Assembly: GCA_050180015.1 (NCBI GenBank)
Contig: JBFXEO010000172.1
Coordinates: 1 to 6,407 of the forward strand
Direction of reading: 5' to 3'
DNA: 6,407 nucleotides
From: JBFXEO01 sp050180015
GTDB lineage: Bacteria > Bacteroidota > Bacteroidia > Bacteroidales > Tenuifilaceae
The notes under the pieces are model-generated. The model was not told the DNA's origin, made no database searches, and saw only the letters and a list, made by a program, of their open reading frames with translations. The translations under genes and the position numbers were made by a program. Each line of letters begins with the position of its first letter. The first letter of the stretch is position 1. Positions 5,707 through 6,407 of the stretch are shown here, piece by piece.

Positions 5707-6407
5707 CTGAAAATCCAACTTTCTCCAAATCTTTGGCAATAGCTATATGTTTACTAACAATGTACCCGGTGAAATCGTGACGGTACGGGTAGGTGTTCCG
5801 GTAATTTTCAAAATCAACATTAACGTTTCGCAGATCGTCGTCCATTATGTTATAGGTTGATTTTATTGCCGATAAAATATCATTTGAGGCATTCAGCTCA
5901 ATTCTGCTCAGAGGGTTTGGGCTTGGCCACCAGGGTTGAATCCCAAGGTTGAAAAAGCTACTTAATGAGTCAACAACCGCTTTAGTACCAAGAACTTTGC
6001 CCTCGGCTGAATAGCCGGCAATGTGCGGAGTCGCAATCAACGCCTTATTCAGAAGTCCGGCGGAGATGCCGGGTTCATTTTCCCATACATCAAGGGCAAT
6101 TTTGGCCTGCAGGTTTCGGCTTAAGAAAGTTACGGCATCTTCGGTTTTAATAACTTCGCCCCTTGAGGTGTTTATGATAAAAACGTTGGGCTTGCAAAGC
6201 GATAGGTGATGGAGGTTGAGTAAATGGAAGGTTTTATCGGCTCCTTCGTAGTTGAGGGGTACATGCAAGGTTACAATATCCGAATGTTTGAGAATATACT
6301 CCAAGTCAACAATATCTGAGCGTTGCTCGTTCCGTTGTCGAGGAGGATCGCAGCAAAGAACATTCATGCCTAAAATTTTGGCAGTTTCTGCCACTTTTAT
6401 CCCAACA
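5693..6407 (-). CDS. pdxB: 4-phosphoerythronate dehydrogenase (PdxB), 5' end cut by window edge
   Basis: PdxB oxidises 4-phospho-D-erythronate with NAD in the DXP-dependent route to pyridoxal phosphate (vitamin B6). It belongs to the D-2-hydroxyacid dehydrogenase family. The visible 237 residues, of about 380, begin inside the NAD-binding domain at VGIKVAETAKILGMNVL, just after the expected GxGxxG turn, so the true start lies beyond 6407. GTG at 6392-6394 is an internal valine. Counting that valine as residue 1, the catalytic trio is Arg78 in INTSRGE, Glu107 in LDVWENEP and His124 in TPHIAGYS. Their spacing of 29 and 17 fits the family. CCDPPR (14-19) is the typical segment after the second NAD-binding strand. 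AGYSAEGK is a PdxB signature that separates it from other family members. Residues from about 150 form the C-terminal dimerisation domain, including YNIMDDD and YRNTYPYRHDF. The gene ends at TAA 5693-5695. Confidence 0.93.
   Translation of the reverse strand, partial: VGIKVAETAKILGMNVLCCDPPRQRNEQRSDIVDLEYILKHSDIVTLHVPLNYEGADKTFHLLNLHHLSLCKPNVFIINTSRGEVIKTEDAVTFLSRNLQAKIALDVWENEPGISAGLLNKALIATPHIAGYSAEGKVLGTKAVVDSLSSFFNLGIQPWWPSPNPLSRIELNASNDILSAIKSTYNIMDDDLRNVNVDFENYRNTYPYRHDFTGYIVSKHIAIAKDLEKVGFSVSTE

Noticed and set aside
5557..5739. Minus-strand open frame of 60 codons
   Set aside because: It is opposite the unknown protein's gene and crosses into the end of pdxB in another frame, with no motif to support it.
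6021..6209. Plus-strand open frame of 62 codons
   Set aside because: It is the antisense of the catalytic region of pdxB and has no features of its own.
6392..6394. GTG as the start of pdxB
   Set aside because: The frame stays open to the window edge and the upstream residues VGIK continue the NAD-binding domain, so this is an internal valine.

Overview
The window looks like Bacteroidota, probably a Bacteroidales-type genome. The evidence is a 7TM-HD phosphodiesterase whose ectodomain carries the Bacteroidota-style GKPW...DLYAPFDFPI stretch, perfect TAnnTTTG promoter boxes, starts without Shine-Dalgarno sequences, all five visible gene ends using TAA, and a PdxB with the TPHIAGYSAEGK signature. 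The first 17 bases are not genomic. They match the 3' end of the Illumina TruSeq adapter, so position 18 is a raw contig edge.

Layout: (1) 18-1049, minus strand, is a secreted protein with two adhesion-like beta domains, cut by the contig edge just as a caspase-like (C14) domain begins. (2) A 135-base divergent intergenic region holds a perfect 20-base GC-cored palindrome and a promoter box for the plus strand. (3) 1185-2003 and 2028-2801, plus strand and 24 bases apart, are an RsbQ-sized alpha/beta hydrolase and a PAS-LuxR transcription factor, probably one operon. (4) 2831-4933, minus strand, is a full-length 7TM-HD cyclic-di-AMP phosphodiesterase gene (pgpH-like) split by one in-frame TAG codon at 4298-4300. 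(5) A divergent intergenic region of about 270 bases carries a good promoter for an unrecognised 152-167 residue protein on the plus strand (5248 or 5203 to 5706). (6) 5693-6407, minus strand, is the C-terminal two thirds of 4-phosphoerythronate dehydrogenase (pdxB), overlapping the tail of the unknown gene by 14 bases.

The right half (2831 onward) has core genes: second-messenger turnover and vitamin B6 synthesis. The left half is visibly more AT-rich and looks accessory. The most interesting points are the hydrolase/PAS-LuxR pair, which has the same parts as the Bacillus RsbQ/RsbP energy-stress sensor but with a DNA-binding output and with Tyr where the hydrolase's catalytic acid should be, and the clean amber interruption of the phosphodiesterase gene. 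No RNA gene, CRISPR array, insertion sequence or attachment site was seen.
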